Source of the DNA: Klebsiella pneumoniae
GTDB taxonomy: Bacteria > Pseudomonadota > Gammaproteobacteria > Eutrophobiales > Eutrophobiaceae
NCBI GenBank assembly: GCA_945878555.1
Contig: CAMDWI010000012.1
Coordinates: 1-64,000 of the forward strand
DNA: 64,000 nucleotides
Reading direction: 5' to 3'
Shown here piece by piece: positions 63,320-64,000 of the stretch. The notes beneath the pieces were generated by a model that had not been told where the DNA came from, ran no database searches, and saw nothing but the letters and a program-made list of their open reading frames with translations. Numbering within the stretch: position 1 is the first letter of the stretch; each line of letters begins with the position of its first letter. The position numbers and the translations under genes are program-made.

Positions 63320-63364
63320 GTGTCGCCTGACACAGGCATGACGGCCAGATTACAAAACTGTAAT
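63320..63364. promoter_or_regulatory. Candidate CopR-type operator in the copA-copR divergent region
   Basis: ATTACA-AAAC-TGTAAT (63349-63364) is a perfect inverted repeat, and GTGTC-GCCT-GACAC (63320-63333) is another just to its left. Both lie in the 199-bp region between the divergent copA and copR starts. The ATTACA...TGTAAT symmetry resembles sites used by CopR/CusR-type regulators; binding is inferred. Confidence 0.5.
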
Positions 63365-63470
63365 GTTCAACATGAAGTATGCCAATTACATTGATTTATT
63401 GATGTAATTTGTCAAGATGGCTTGTCAGGCATTTCCGTTTCCCAAAATATTACGAAGGTAGCTACAGTAG

Positions 63471-64000
63471 ATGAAACTTCTCGTCATCGAGGATGAGATC
63501 AAGATTGGTGATTATTTACGGCAAGGTCTCAGTGAGGCCGGATTCGTCGTCGAACTTGCCCGTAATGGACTTGATGGATATCACCTGATAACAAGCGAAA
63601 TGTATGATTTGATTGTGCTGGATATCATGTTGCCGGATATTGACGGCTGGCGACTTGTGCAATCCATACGCGAAACTGGCAAGCAGACACCCGTCATGTT
63701 TCTGACTGCACGGGACAGCGTGGAAGACCGTGTCAAGGGACTGGAACTGGGAGCTGACGACTATCTGGTCAAACCTTTCGCTTTTTCCGAATTACTGGCC
63801 CGTGTACGTACACTACTTCGACGCCGGAACCCGCCAGGCTTGACAGATCGTATTGAGATCGCAAATCTGATACTGGACATTCCACGCCGGCGTGTCACGC
63901 GCGATGGTGTTCGCATAAACCTGACCAACAAGGAGTTCGCCCTGCTGGAACTGCTGGTTCGTCACAAGGGCGAAGTATTACCGCGTTCCTTGATAGCCTC
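63471..64000 (+). CDS. copR: CopR/CusR-like heavy-metal response regulator, truncated by the window end
   Basis: This OmpR-family regulator is missing from the ORF track because it runs off the end. It starts at ATG 63471, with a GAAGGTAG element about 10 nt upstream. The receiver domain begins [20 protein letters not shown], with the phospho-accepting Asp in [14 protein letters not shown] (about residue 51) and the lysine in [16 protein letters not shown]. The winged-helix domain has begun ([22 protein letters not shown]) at the edge after about 176 residues. It likely pairs with a CopS sensor just outside the window and controls copA divergently. Confidence 0.93.
   Translation, partial: MKLLVIEDEIKIGDYLRQGLSEAGFVVELARNGLDGYHLITSEMYDLIVLDIMLPDIDGWRLVQSIRETGKQTPVMFLTARDSVEDRVKGLELGADDYLVKPFAFSELLARVRTLLRRRNPPGLTDRIEIANLILDIPRRRVTRDGVRINLTNKEFALLELLVRHKGEVLPRSLIA

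Noticed and set aside
1-64000. CRISPR arrays
   Set aside because: No regularly spaced repeat-spacer series was seen; the only tandem repetition is inside the ELWxxDGT coding region.

Overview
The window reads as a chromosome segment of a gammaproteobacterium. This is suggested by CysD plus a fused CysNC, NhaR next to a TerC/Alx-type protein, an AcrAB-like pump, an IhfB-like protein and a Pseudomonas-type copAB copper operon. The genus cannot be fixed from sequence alone. About the first 44 kb looks like ordinary core and shell genome of moderate GC. From about 44 to 57 kb the sequence is more AT-rich, patchy and full of broken genes and repeats. The last 7 kb is a copper-resistance cluster.

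Layout. 0.1-2.9 kb: sulfate activation (cysD-cysNC). 2.9-6.2 kb: MacAB-like tripartite export operon on the minus strand. 6.2-8.1 kb: hipB-hipA toxin-antitoxin module with a clear inverted-repeat operator. 8.1-9.5 kb: three-gene membrane operon with a YaaW-like protein. 9.7-14.2 kb: zinc alcohol dehydrogenase, glycine-zipper lipoprotein, GlxA-type AraC regulator divergent from a DUF899 protein, YciI protein and a DUF442-type phosphatase. 14.4-15.1 kb: RelE/HigB-HigA type toxin-antitoxin pair with a palindromic operator. 15.2-15.7 kb: AT-rich orphan secreted protein. 15.8-21.9 kb: AddA/AddB-like double-strand-break repair pair. 22.0-22.7 kb: endonuclease I homologue lacking expected catalytic residues. 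22.8-27.6 kb: Mla/MCE lipid transport operon with a PqiC-like lipoprotein and an AI-2E/PerM permease. 27.6-32.6 kb: RND efflux operon with its TetR gene last and a candidate operator in front. 32.7-34.5 kb: small envelope proteins. 34.6-37.8 kb: TsaC/Sua5 protein, NhaR and TerC/Alx.

37.9-45.2 kb holds a 2163-residue surface subtilase (S8 triad, P domain, about 20 ELWxxDGT repeats, calcium-type repeats, CFI-box C-terminal anchor). It is preceded on the same strand by a short secreted gene homologous only to its N-terminal prodomain region. 45.7-48.6 kb has copper-type small proteins, an ATP-grasp-like enzyme and the 3' end of a CusS/CopS-like kinase, cut off at a junction with the 3' end of another gene. 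48.9-55.2 kb is mosaic: an IhfB-like gene, a degenerate-GGDEF/EAL protein, a membrane protein, and a putative defence operon. That operon encodes a PtuA-like ATPase, a PtuB-like HNH nuclease and an adjacent HEPN protein. At least four repeats of the form TAA-N6-TTAAC punctuate this stretch. It ends at the 3' part of a tRNA-Gln(CTG) and a possible integrase remnant. 55.6-57.3 kb has a methyltransferase and a ppk2::crp deletion fusion. 57.4-64.0 kb has a CPH-type copper P1B-ATPase, a cupredoxin, CopB and CopA on the minus strand, divergent from a CopR-like regulator that runs off the window.

The strongest candidates for something new are two. One is the ATPase-HNH-HEPN cassette bounded by the TAA-N6-TTAAC repeats and a tRNA relic. 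The other is the stand-alone prodomain paralogue paired with the giant ELWxxDGT subtilase.
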